From a virus, in IMG/VR virus record IMGVR_UViG_3300042543_000853, positions 1 to 20,606 of that record: a stretch of 20,606 nt of DNA. The stretch is one strand, 5' to 3'. Positions 13,197-20,087 of the stretch are shown in pieces. Within the stretch, counting starts at the first letter, position 1, and each line of letters begins with the position of its first letter. Position numbers and translations under genes: made by a program. The notes under the pieces are model-generated. The model was not told where the DNA came from, did no database searches, and saw nothing but the letters and a program-made list of their open reading frames with translations.

Positions 13197-13589
13197 TTAC
13201 TTCGACCGCACTACTCGAATGGCCTCGATCAATTTGTTTTTCTTGAGCTTGGCTGGATTGGGAATGCCAAGTGCTGTGGCCATCTCTACCAGCGCCTCAA
13301 AGCTCAGCGGATCCAATCCATCCCCTTCAGGGGCGGCAACCTCACCAAGATCAGGATCGGGGTCGATGGCTGCTTCAATGCCATCCTGCGGATCATCCAC
13401 AAGCGCAGCAGGCTGCTGCACCGGATCGGTAGGCGCTTCTGGCACCACACCCGCTGGTATCTCCTCCGCCTTTTTGGCCTTCCGCAGCAAGATCAGCGTT
13501 TTGGCAGTGTCACCCGCCACCTCTACTACGTCTCCGGCTTTGACCGGCAACCCATCCGCCACCGTATTGCGTAGGATTTCAATCAGCAT
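13197..13589 (-). CDS. FI-position head protein with SAP/HeH-like C-terminus
   Basis: A 130-residue protein in the slot of lambda FI, a DNA-packaging accessory. I placed the start at 13589, where GAGG lies five bases upstream; the reading frame is open further upstream but that part would overlap the capsid gene. Residues 1-38 form a small beta unit (LPVKAGDVVEVAGDTAKTLI). Residues 45-92 are an acidic, proline- and alanine-rich low-complexity linker. Residues 95-128 (LSFEALVEMATALGI..LKKNKLIEAIR) look like a two-helix SAP/HeH/LEM-type motif, which often binds nucleic acid or protein. FI of lambda has a comparable helical motif at its N-terminus, so the domain order seems reversed. The functional link to FI is inferred from position and parts. 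Confidence 0.7.
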   Translation of the reverse strand: MLIEILRNTVADGLPVKAGDVVEVAGDTAKTLILLRKAKKAEEIPAGVVPEAPTDPVQQPAALVDDPQDGIEAAIDPDPDLGEVAAPEGDGLDPLSFEALVEMATALGIPNPAKLKKNKLIEAIRVVRSK

Positions 13590-13619
13590 ATAAACCTCAA
13601 TCATTGAGTGAGAGTGAAA

Positions 13620-13651
13620 GGAGGGGACCACAAGGATCCCCTCCGTTTTTT
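13620..13651. terminator. Strong hairpin between capsid and FI-position genes
   Basis: GGAGGGGA (13620-13627) pairs perfectly with TCCCCTCC (13637-13644) around a nine-base loop. Read on the + strand it is followed by G and T6 (13646-13651), a textbook intrinsic terminator, yet no gene runs on that strand here. On the operon strand the hairpin is followed only by TTTC. It may stop antisense transcription, partly attenuate expression after the capsid gene, or protect the 3' end of capsid mRNA. Confidence 0.6.
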
Positions 13652-13653
13652 CC

Positions 13654-15594
13654 TTAAACGCTGGTGCGAGCGAAGGATTCAGGATGCCGAACCGCGCAAT
13701 CCACATCTTGGAATGCGGTGATACGCACCCCGCCACTGGTATCCTTGGCGTATGGGTTCACCAGCAGGTCAAGGATGCCCCATTCACCGATAATCAAATC
13801 CTCCCAATTCCCGAAGATGATCTCATCGGCGGCAAGCTGGTTACTGGCAAAGGCAAAATAACCATTTACCTCTCCCACACCCGGTTGGCCTGCAACGTTT
13901 GTCCACACCCGGATCCCCGTACTGGTGGCAGCCTCCGTTTGCTTCATTTTCCCACGATCCGTCGCAGAGGCAAGATAGGCAAGGGTGCCAAGGTCTGCAT
14001 TGTCGATGGCCACCTCCGTTTCCAGATCCACCATCTTGGCGAAGGTGGGGGTACCGGTGGTAATGGTGACGCTGCCGATGCCGGTGGTATTCAGAATCCC
14101 CATTGGTTCGCCGCCAAACCCAGAGCCTTTGAGGGCTGCTTTATCGATAGCAAGCGCCAGCACCTTGGCAAGATCGTCCCGCACGAAATTCTCCACATCC
14201 AAGGAGGATTGCATCATCATCCGGCGCGTGATTTCGGTATAGGCCGCCACCGTTTTGGGGATAAGGCTTACCTGTCCAATCGATTGCTGGGATTCGGTAG
14301 CATCCCCCCCCTCGTTAAGCCAGTAAGCGGTTGCTCCGCCGGTCTGTTTAGGGATGGCAAGGTTTCCCTCCAATCCCGTGAGGACGCGTGCTCCCATCTG
14401 CTTCACCAACAGGCGGTTGCGTAGCAGCTCAATGAAACTTGCCGGTTGCAGTTCATTGGCCACCGTATATCCACCCGCCGTGGAGGTGGTAACATTCAGA
14501 TCCCGTTTTGCCATGTTGCCACGCGCACCAGAAACAAGCACGTCCGTGGGAATCTGAATATTGCCCTGGAACTTGCGTTGCTTGAATTTGTTGGAAACGG
14601 CTTCCGACACTTCCCGTTCAAAGGCGGCGTCGTCCCATGTGCGTTTATTGGATGGATCGGCCATCGCTCGCAACGCACGGAGGATACTGTATCGGCGCAC
14701 CTCGTTATCGTTCAGCCCAAGAGGGCCATTTGCCGCAGCGGTATCCACGGCTGGCGTCGCGCCGATGCCGTCCAGTACCAGAGTGCGGAATTCATCGACG
14801 GACTTGCCGCTTCCGATAAATTCCTGCGCTTTGTCCTGAAAGTTATGGCGAATACCGAGCGCCTGAATTTCCCGGATGCGGGTCAGTTCGTTTTTCTGGG
14901 TTTCGGCGCGTACTTTGTCAGGGTCAACAATAATGGCGGGCGGTGCAGGGTTTGCGTTGGCCGCGCCGGTTTGAGCAGGTTCCATAGTGCGTTTCTCCAA
15001 TGATTGAGGGGTTGTTTTGATGGGGGATTGGTCGCTCTGCTCGCCCTCCGACCTTCCGATTCCAACGGTTTGGTCGGCTGGGATAGACACAAGCGAGATT
15101 TCAAGAGGCTTCCACTTCATCACCCGATACGTCACGGATGCGTCGGTTTCTTCCTCAAGGATGACGTGATCGATGCTATACCCCACCGAAATACAGGTGC
15201 GGATGCCATCCACCACGTCCTGGAAATAAGCATCGGCTTGCACACCTTTCCCAAAGCGCACAACCGCACGGCCAACGCGGTCTTTGCCTATTTCCGCTGA
15301 CTCCACCACCCCGATCTGGCTGGTGGGATCATGATCCGCAAGCAGCGGGGCACGACCGGAGACAACCCAGCCCATGTCCACGCTGTCTTTCCCATGGTCG
15401 AGGATCTCGATCATGTATCCCCGATCCACGGGGGTTTCGCTGCTAAACGCCAGTTCCGCCGTGCGCTTTTCCGCGTCGATCTTGCCAATATCGGCAGCGC
15501 GAAACAAAAACCCACGCACCGCACTACCAGACTTGGCGGCGATGCGGAAATCTTCAACGGTCGCAATCCGATCAGGCTTGTGATTGATCTGCAT
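13654..15594 (-). CDS. HK97-type prohead protease / major capsid protein fusion
   Basis: One 646-residue polypeptide holding both prohead protease and capsid subunit. Using the chosen start, residues about 15-185 are an S78-like protease with LLADHDPTSQIG (likely catalytic His near 88), TCISVGYSI (likely Ser near 136) and the LEISLVSIPAD strand. Residues about 195-350 are a helical, charged, scaffold-like delta region. Residues about 355-646 are the HK97-fold capsid: STAGGYTVANELQPASFIELLRNR, then GGDATES, and GSGFGGEPMGILN at about 491-503. The protease should release itself and the delta region after shell assembly. The start at 15594 has GGAGG nine bases upstream; an ATG at 15612 is in frame but less well placed. 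The gene overlaps the portal gene by 23 bases. Most HK97-like phages keep these as separate genes, although fused forms are known. Confidence 0.92.
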   Translation of the reverse strand: MQINHKPDRIATVEDFRIAAKSGSAVRGFLFRAADIGKIDAEKRTAELAFSSETPVDRGYMIEILDHGKDSVDMGWVVSGRAPLLADHDPTSQIGVVESAEIGKDRVGRAVVRFGKGVQADAYFQDVVDGIRTCISVGYSIDHVILEEETDASVTYRVMKWKPLEISLVSIPADQTVGIGRSEGEQSDQSPIKTTPQSLEKRTMEPAQTGAANANPAPPAIIVDPDKVRAETQKNELTRIREIQALGIRHNFQDKAQEFIGSGKSVDEFRTLVLDGIGATPAVDTAAANGPLGLNDNEVRRYSILRALRAMADPSNKRTWDDAAFEREVSEAVSNKFKQRKFQGNIQIPTDVLVSGARGNMAKRDLNVTTSTAGGYTVANELQPASFIELLRNRLLVKQMGARVLTGLEGNLAIPKQTGGATAYWLNEGGDATESQQSIGQVSLIPKTVAAYTEITRRMMMQSSLDVENFVRDDLAKVLALAIDKAALKGSGFGGEPMGILNTTGIGSVTITTGTPTFAKMVDLETEVAIDNADLGTLAYLASATDRGKMKQTEAATSTGIRVWTNVAGQPGVGEVNGYFAFASNQLAADEIIFGNWEDLIIGEWGILDLLVNPYAKDTSGGVRITAFQDVDCAVRHPESFARTSV

Positions 15595-17092
15595 TTGCTT
15601 GTGCCTCCGCATCCAGAATCATTTGCATTCCCTTGACGTCTGGGGCACCCAACGTCACCCCGTACTTTTCTCGCAGTTTCTGCTCGTGTGCGAGCTGAGC
15701 GTAGACCTCCTCGATGTCCATCCCCAGTTCGCTGGCCACATCCTGTGCGCTCATCAGCCCCGCATTGATGGCCTCGACGTAAGCCTTCATTTCCTTCAGC
15801 GGATCCACCCAACGCCAGCCGCGAGGCCGCCATATCGGTGCATTAAACTTCTCAAACTTGGATAGCGGGAGTGGTATTTTTTGCGTGGTGAGGCCCATCA
15901 AGAGCCAGCTTTCAAACACATCATCGCACAGATGCTCAATGAGCCATGTTTGCAGCCGCTTCCAGTGTTCTCGCTCCTCCAGCGCAAAGTGGCGAAGCGA
16001 GGAAAAGTTGACCCCTTCACCATCATTTCCGAGCGTGTTGTAGCTGACGCTCAGCCCAGACGCCGCGCCGCGCAGCATGGCCTTGATGAAAAAAGCAAAG
16101 GAGGTGGTGGGGTGCTGCGGATCCCAGGATTCAAACTTCACCCCTGCGGGTAATTGCTCAAACAGGCCCGGCTCTGCTTCGGTGAGCAGGTTTCCGTCTT
16201 CGTCTTTATCGGTGCCCGTGTAGCCCTGGCCATCCTCAGACGTGAAAAACCCCATTTTGCTGGCGGCGACACCTGCGGCCACCAGCTCATTTTCTTCATA
16301 GACGCCCAGCATCTTGAGACGGCGCATGGCGGAGAACATCCACGGCACGCCACGCGACTGCGAAACGCGCTCGGAGGTATACAGGTGGATGACCTGTTCC
16401 GCTGGGATGCGTTCATAGTGCGTTCGGTTGGTGGCAGAGGCAAAACTGTCTCCGGGGTGTTTTGTCAACACATGGTAGGCAACGGGGCGGTTCCATTTGT
16501 TAAACTCAATGCCCATACGTATTTTATGGCCGTTTTGCAGGGTATCATTGTAATTCTCATCGACATGGTCGCCCTCAATCAATTGCAGGGCGAATGCGAA
16601 GGGATTTCCAGCCTCTTTGCCTCTGATCTTACGAACAAATACCTCCCCATCCTTGGCAACGGTTTCGACAATCAGTTGTTTGACGTCGATCCATGACAGG
16701 CGACCATCCACTGTGCAGTGCTTCTTGCGCCCCCACTCCTTCCATTGTGCTTCGATCACCCGATTGGCGCGATCGTCATAGACCACACCATCCGGCCCAT
16801 CACGCTCCACGGCGCGCACCTGCACCCGAATCCCTTCCGAACCGACCACATTGGTGCGGCACAGGCTTAGGAATCGCTTAGCGTAATCATTATCGGCGGC
16901 AAGCTGGCGCGACCGGGCGCGGATACGGGTGAGTGTCAGACGCACCACAGAATCCATTGAATTACTGATCCCCGTCCAGCCTGCGGTCAGTCGATCCGCC
17001 TTTGCCGCTGCAAAGCTATTGCGCTGTACGATCTTCCGCACAGGTTGCACAGGTTGGACGGCTGGGCGCTTACGGGTAAAAAACCGGATCAT
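15572..17092 (-). CDS. Portal protein, lambda B family
   Basis: A 506-residue protein of the lambda portal family (lambda B has 533 residues). It shows the usual N-terminal arginine-rich segment, NDYAKRFLSLCRTNVVGSEGIRV near 68-90, a W-K-E-W region, DGEVFVRK, LQLIEGDHVDE near 170, then HLYTSERVSQSRGVPWMFSAMRRLKMLGVYEENELVAA and the ASGLSVSYNTLGNDGEGVNFSSLRH stretch. The dodecameric portal forms the DNA entry vertex, docks terminase, and later binds gpW- and FII-like proteins. The ATG overlaps the stop of the gpW-like gene as ATGA, with GAGG about eleven bases upstream. The C-terminal MSAQDVASELGMDIEEVYAQLAHEQKL helix is typical of the family. Confidence 0.95.
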   Translation of the reverse strand: MIRFFTRKRPAVQPVQPVRKIVQRNSFAAAKADRLTAGWTGISNSMDSVVRLTLTRIRARSRQLAADNDYAKRFLSLCRTNVVGSEGIRVQVRAVERDGPDGVVYDDRANRVIEAQWKEWGRKKHCTVDGRLSWIDVKQLIVETVAKDGEVFVRKIRGKEAGNPFAFALQLIEGDHVDENYNDTLQNGHKIRMGIEFNKWNRPVAYHVLTKHPGDSFASATNRTHYERIPAEQVIHLYTSERVSQSRGVPWMFSAMRRLKMLGVYEENELVAAGVAASKMGFFTSEDGQGYTGTDKDEDGNLLTEAEPGLFEQLPAGVKFESWDPQHPTTSFAFFIKAMLRGAASGLSVSYNTLGNDGEGVNFSSLRHFALEEREHWKRLQTWLIEHLCDDVFESWLLMGLTTQKIPLPLSKFEKFNAPIWRPRGWRWVDPLKEMKAYVEAINAGLMSAQDVASELGMDIEEVYAQLAHEQKLREKYGVTLGAPDVKGMQMILDAEAQANADQSQA

Positions 17093-17643
17093 GTATTATT
17101 AATCCTCACGCGTATAAGTTGGCGGGTTGGCACGCCGCGATTGATCTTTTCCTCATCCCTCAGCCGATTCAATTCGGCCTGGAGGCGATCACGCAGGGTA
17201 AAAAGATCGGTGATGCTGTGGTTGTTCAGCGACCGGCCCGCGATGGAGTAGCTGGCGTAGTTGTAGTTCCGCCCCAGAAACGCATTGATTGCGTCAATGT
17301 CCGTTTGAAGGGTGATAAGACGATCAGTGATGCTGGTGGCCGTGGCAAGATTAACCTTTATATCCCAGTATCCTTCGCCGACCGTGTAGCGTTCTCCTGC
17401 CTTTTCGACGTAGGCCAGCCACTTATAGGTGCCAGCTGTGTAGGTACTGGACGTGGCGGCAGAAATACTGGTCAGGTGATCATCACCATCAGCGGATGCG
17501 GTAAGGTTGATTGATCCTGCGCCGCGTGCGGCATATTTCAGCACCCACCCATCGGATGCCTTGTAATCCGACAGGGACTTCTTCCAACTGACGGTATCAC
17601 CGGCGTTGAAATTTTCGGGTTCCCGTGTCGGAATATCGACCAT
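17089..17643 (-). CDS. Head-tail connector: beta domain fused to gpW-like region
   Basis: A 184-residue protein in the exact place of lambda W, between large terminase and portal. I set the start at 17643 (GGTGG seven bases upstream, one base after the terminase stop); a longer open frame to 17796 overlaps the terminase. Residues 1-98 look like a beta-sandwich (NFNAGDTVSWKKSLSDY, DGWVLKY, INLTASADGDDHL, GTYKWLAYVEKAGERYTV). Residues about 103-180 match the gpW pattern: a helix with TDIDAINAFL, a YNYASYSIAGRSL hairpin, and a TDLFTLRDRLQAELNRLRDEE helix ending in a basic tail. gpW-type proteins bind the portal to seal packaged DNA. The N-terminal domain is absent from the 68-residue lambda W, and its role is unknown to me. 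Confidence 0.78.
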   Translation of the reverse strand: MVDIPTREPENFNAGDTVSWKKSLSDYKASDGWVLKYAARGAGSINLTASADGDDHLTSISAATSSTYTAGTYKWLAYVEKAGERYTVGEGYWDIKVNLATATSITDRLITLQTDIDAINAFLGRNYNYASYSIAGRSLNNHSITDLFTLRDRLQAELNRLRDEEKINRGVPTRQLIRVRINNT

Positions 17644-17644
17644 T

Positions 17645-19525
17645 CTATCGCCACCTTTGTACGAATCCCCCTCCACGTTTGCTGCGTTTTGCCGCAGGGC
17701 GTGGGGGTGCCTGTGTGGCATTATGCGGCGGGTCTTCAGAATCAGGAGGTGGCTTTTTCTCGGTGAGTTTTTCGAGTCGAAGGTGGAGTTTTGCAAAGGT
17801 CGGGTTCAGGATTTTAAGCGCCGCCATGTTATACACGCGCAAATCCAGTGGCTCATTCCGGGCGCTGGCTGTTTTCTTGACATATTGCTTGGTTGACCGG
17901 CCCCTTTGGTAACGCTTCACCAGCTTCTCCGACACCAGCCCGGTGAAGTAGGACTCTGGATAATCGGCAGGGAAATGGCAGAATCCAGCGCCGGGATGCT
18001 CAATTTTAAGCCGAGAAAAAATCGTATCCTTGGCCGTGTCGGTCCCCACATAAAACATCTTCACCTTGTGCGAGTTGTTGTTGCTCGGTTTTCCGATGAC
18101 GGGCCTGCCGCTTACGCTGTATCCGCGCACGGGATACACGCGTCGCCCCTGTCGCTGCTTCTTTTTGCAGAACAGGTAAACGGATTCGGCGTGGTGACCG
18201 CCTGCATCGACCGTAATGCAGGCGATGGGCATCTCAGATCCGCGTGCATGGAGGATGGTGGTTTCGATAATATCTTCCAGATCGCGCCACACCTCCTGCG
18301 TGCCGGGATCGCCATGGATCGCATCGTAACGGATGGACCAGCTTTCCTCATCCATCCCCCATCCAAGGATTTCAAATTCCAGCCGGTCATCCTGCACGTC
18401 CACCGCCATGGTGATGACCAGCACTCCTTCCGGCGCGCCCTGGTAGTCGGACATGTTATGGGTGAGCTGATCGGCTTCTAACCCTTCACCGTCCAGATTC
18501 TCCTCATAGGTTTCGGCCAGCTCGGTGTTGATGAACACCTTCAGGTCTTCCGGGTCTTTCTTGGATTCCATCACCTTCTTGGCAAATTCGGAGAATGCCA
18601 CATAGGGCGAATAAAACGATGGCAGGTGAAAGCCCGCGATGCCGTTAAACCGTTCCTCTGCGCGCCATTCGTGATGCGCCAGCATGAAATACTTATCGCC
18701 GTCGCTGATGATGCACTCATTCAGCGCACACACATAATGGGCGTTTTCCGGTTCGCCATCGGGCCAGCGCAGATGCTCAAACACCAGTATCTGCATTTCC
18801 CCGCAATGCGGGCAAGTGACCCACAGCCTGCGTTTATCACTGTGCTCGTACATCTCTTCAATGCGGCTCTCCCCCTTGATCGTGGGGCTAGAACTCACAA
18901 TGATTTTGCGATTCCAGAAGGTTTGCGTCCGTTTGCGGGCCAGCTTGACGGGATTGCCTTCCTTCTTCGCGGATCGCGGATACCGATCGATTTCATCCAT
19001 CAACAGCACCCGTATCGGGCGGGAAGCAAGCGAGGCCGGGGAGTTGGCACCCGCAATGGTCAGATGCCCGCCCGGAAATTTTTTATGGAGGATTTTGTTT
19101 TCTCCGTCGCGGCGGCTTTCCACATTGATCAACGCATTCAGCGCGGGCGTGTCCCGAATCATGGGAACGAGACGGTCTTTACTCCACGCCTCTCCCATCT
19201 CTTTCGTGGGCTGCACCATCATCATCGGGGCGGGATCCTGATGGATATAGTATCCCACCGCGTTGTTCATGATTTCGGTTTTTCCAGTCTGCGATGCCAT
19301 CATCAACACCACCACCTCCACCTCTGGGTCGGTGATAGCATCCATAATGGCGCGCTGATAGGGCACGCGGGCGGTCAGAAACTTACCAGGCTCGGCGCTG
19401 GATTCGCTGGAGAGGTAGCGGTAATGATCCGCCCACTCAGTCAGGCTTAGAAGCGGCGGAGGAGCTACGATGCTTATGGCTGCTCTTGCCACCGACCTTT
19501 GATTTTTGCTCAGCTCTAGGATCAT
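17645..19525 (-). CDS. Terminase large subunit, lambda gpA family
   Basis: A 626-residue packaging motor and cos-cleaving nuclease of the GpA type. Visible motifs: EWADHYRYLSSESSAEPG at 30-47, Walker A-like MASQTGKTE at 76-84, Walker B VLLMDEID at 173-180, coupling motif SSSPT at 211-215, a CPHC...C....C zinc-binding pair (Cys238, Cys241, Cys266, Cys271), and nuclease acidic residues Asp376 (AVDVQDDRLE) and Asp440 (TVDAGGHH). The proline-rich basic C-terminus should contact the portal. The ATG at 19525 lies inside the small terminase gene, an 89-base out-of-frame overlap; a GTG at 19492 is a possible shorter start that still keeps the conserved N-terminus. Cos-type ends are expected for this family. 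Confidence 0.94.
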   Translation of the reverse strand: MILELSKNQRSVARAAISIVAPPPLLSLTEWADHYRYLSSESSAEPGKFLTARVPYQRAIMDAITDPEVEVVVLMMASQTGKTEIMNNAVGYYIHQDPAPMMMVQPTKEMGEAWSKDRLVPMIRDTPALNALINVESRRDGENKILHKKFPGGHLTIAGANSPASLASRPIRVLLMDEIDRYPRSAKKEGNPVKLARKRTQTFWNRKIIVSSSPTIKGESRIEEMYEHSDKRRLWVTCPHCGEMQILVFEHLRWPDGEPENAHYVCALNECIISDGDKYFMLAHHEWRAEERFNGIAGFHLPSFYSPYVAFSEFAKKVMESKKDPEDLKVFINTELAETYEENLDGEGLEADQLTHNMSDYQGAPEGVLVITMAVDVQDDRLEFEILGWGMDEESWSIRYDAIHGDPGTQEVWRDLEDIIETTILHARGSEMPIACITVDAGGHHAESVYLFCKKKQRQGRRVYPVRGYSVSGRPVIGKPSNNNSHKVKMFYVGTDTAKDTIFSRLKIEHPGAGFCHFPADYPESYFTGLVSEKLVKRYQRGRSTKQYVKKTASARNEPLDLRVYNMAALKILNPTFAKLHLRLEKLTEKKPPPDSEDPPHNATQAPPRPAAKRSKRGGGFVQRWR

Positions 19526-19967
19526 AATCAGCTAGTTCCTGCAACGCTTCATTATGGGTTTCCTTAAGCAGTCTCTCTATCTTCTTAGGATCCCGAATCG
19601 ATGCGAGTTGAGGTGTCAGGCGACTGGGAATGGAGAGAATACGGGCGCGGAACGCCGCTAGCACATCGCTCCACATGCCGTGCATGGCTTCCAGCGGGAT
19701 CAGGTTCCCGCGCATGGTTTCCACCTCAATCTCCGTTTTATCCGCCTGGGCGTTGATGGATCGGATGCGGGCACGCTCCAGCTCTGAATCGGTATCGTTT
19801 GCCCGCTTGATTAGCCAGTCGATCACCTTTTCCGTGTCGTAACTGCTGCTCTCTCCCCGTTTTCCTTGTTTTTCAACGGGCATCCCTTCCTTTTGCCATT
19901 TCAGGAGGGTTTTATGATCGCGCCCCAAAATGGTTTGTAACCGTTGTTTGTTTACCAACTCGCCCAT
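19437..19967 (-). CDS. Terminase small subunit, lambda Nu1-like
   Basis: A 176-residue Nu1-type DNA-recognition subunit. The N-terminal winged helix is clear (VNKQRLQTILGRDHKTLLKW followed by QKEGMPVEKQGKRG and YDTEKVIDWLIKR), closely parallel to lambda Nu1 (NKKQLADIFGASIRTIQNWQEQGMPV). A charged coiled coil (about 65-95) and a C-terminal part for terminase large subunit contact follow, then a Ser/Lys/His-rich tail. I chose ATG 19967, with GAGG six bases upstream, over an in-frame ATG at 19985. It is the first gene of the packaging operon and would bind cosB sites, normally located just upstream, where a dyad element is found. Confidence 0.93.
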   Translation of the reverse strand: MGELVNKQRLQTILGRDHKTLLKWQKEGMPVEKQGKRGESSSYDTEKVIDWLIKRANDTDSELERARIRSINAQADKTEIEVETMRGNLIPLEAMHGMWSDVLAAFRARILSIPSRLTPQLASIRDPKKIERLLKETHNEALQELADYDPRAEQKSKVGGKSSHKHRSSSAASKPD

Positions 19968-19984
19968 ACTACACCTCACTTTCA

Positions 19985-20015
19985 ACCAGGGGAGGGATCG
20001 CTCCAGAATCCTGGT
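19985..20015. other. Interrupted dyad upstream of the small terminase gene; candidate cos/regulatory element
   Basis: ACCAGG (19985-19990) and CCTGGT (20010-20015) are inverted copies, and directly inside them GGAG (19991-19994) pairs with CTCC (20001-20004) around a six-base loop, leaving a five-base bulge. It occupies most of the short space between the DUF1643 terminator and the terminase ribosome binding site. In lambda-type phages cos lies just upstream of Nu1, and cos sites show dyad symmetry. No known cos sequence is recognised. Confidence 0.35.
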
Positions 20016-20019
20016 GTCT

Positions 20020-20042
20020 AAAAATAAGCCGCGCCTTGCGCG
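20020..20042 (-). terminator. Intrinsic terminator after the DUF1643 gene
   Basis: On the minus strand CGCGC-AAG-GCGCG (20042-20030) forms a GC-only five-bp stem, followed by GCTTA and then TTTTT ending at 20020. It lies 45 bases after the DUF1643 stop and about 50 bases before the small terminase start. It should separate DUF1643 transcription from the late operon, unless an antiterminator acts. This implies that the late genes have their own start point in the next 50 bases, or that they depend on antitermination. Confidence 0.6.
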
Positions 20043-20087
20043 TTACCCGTGAACGATGCCCGACCAAGTACCTTTTTTGCACAGAGG

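Noticed and set aside
13590-13736. N-terminal extension of the FI-position gene to 13736
   Set aside because: It overlaps the capsid gene and the hairpin by more than 80 bases, has no good ribosome binding site, and ATG 13589 has GAGG at the right distance.
17644-17796. N-terminal extension of the gpW-like gene to 17796
   Set aside because: It lies inside the large terminase gene, its sequence (basic, low complexity) has no homology pattern, and ATG 17643 has its own ribosome binding site.
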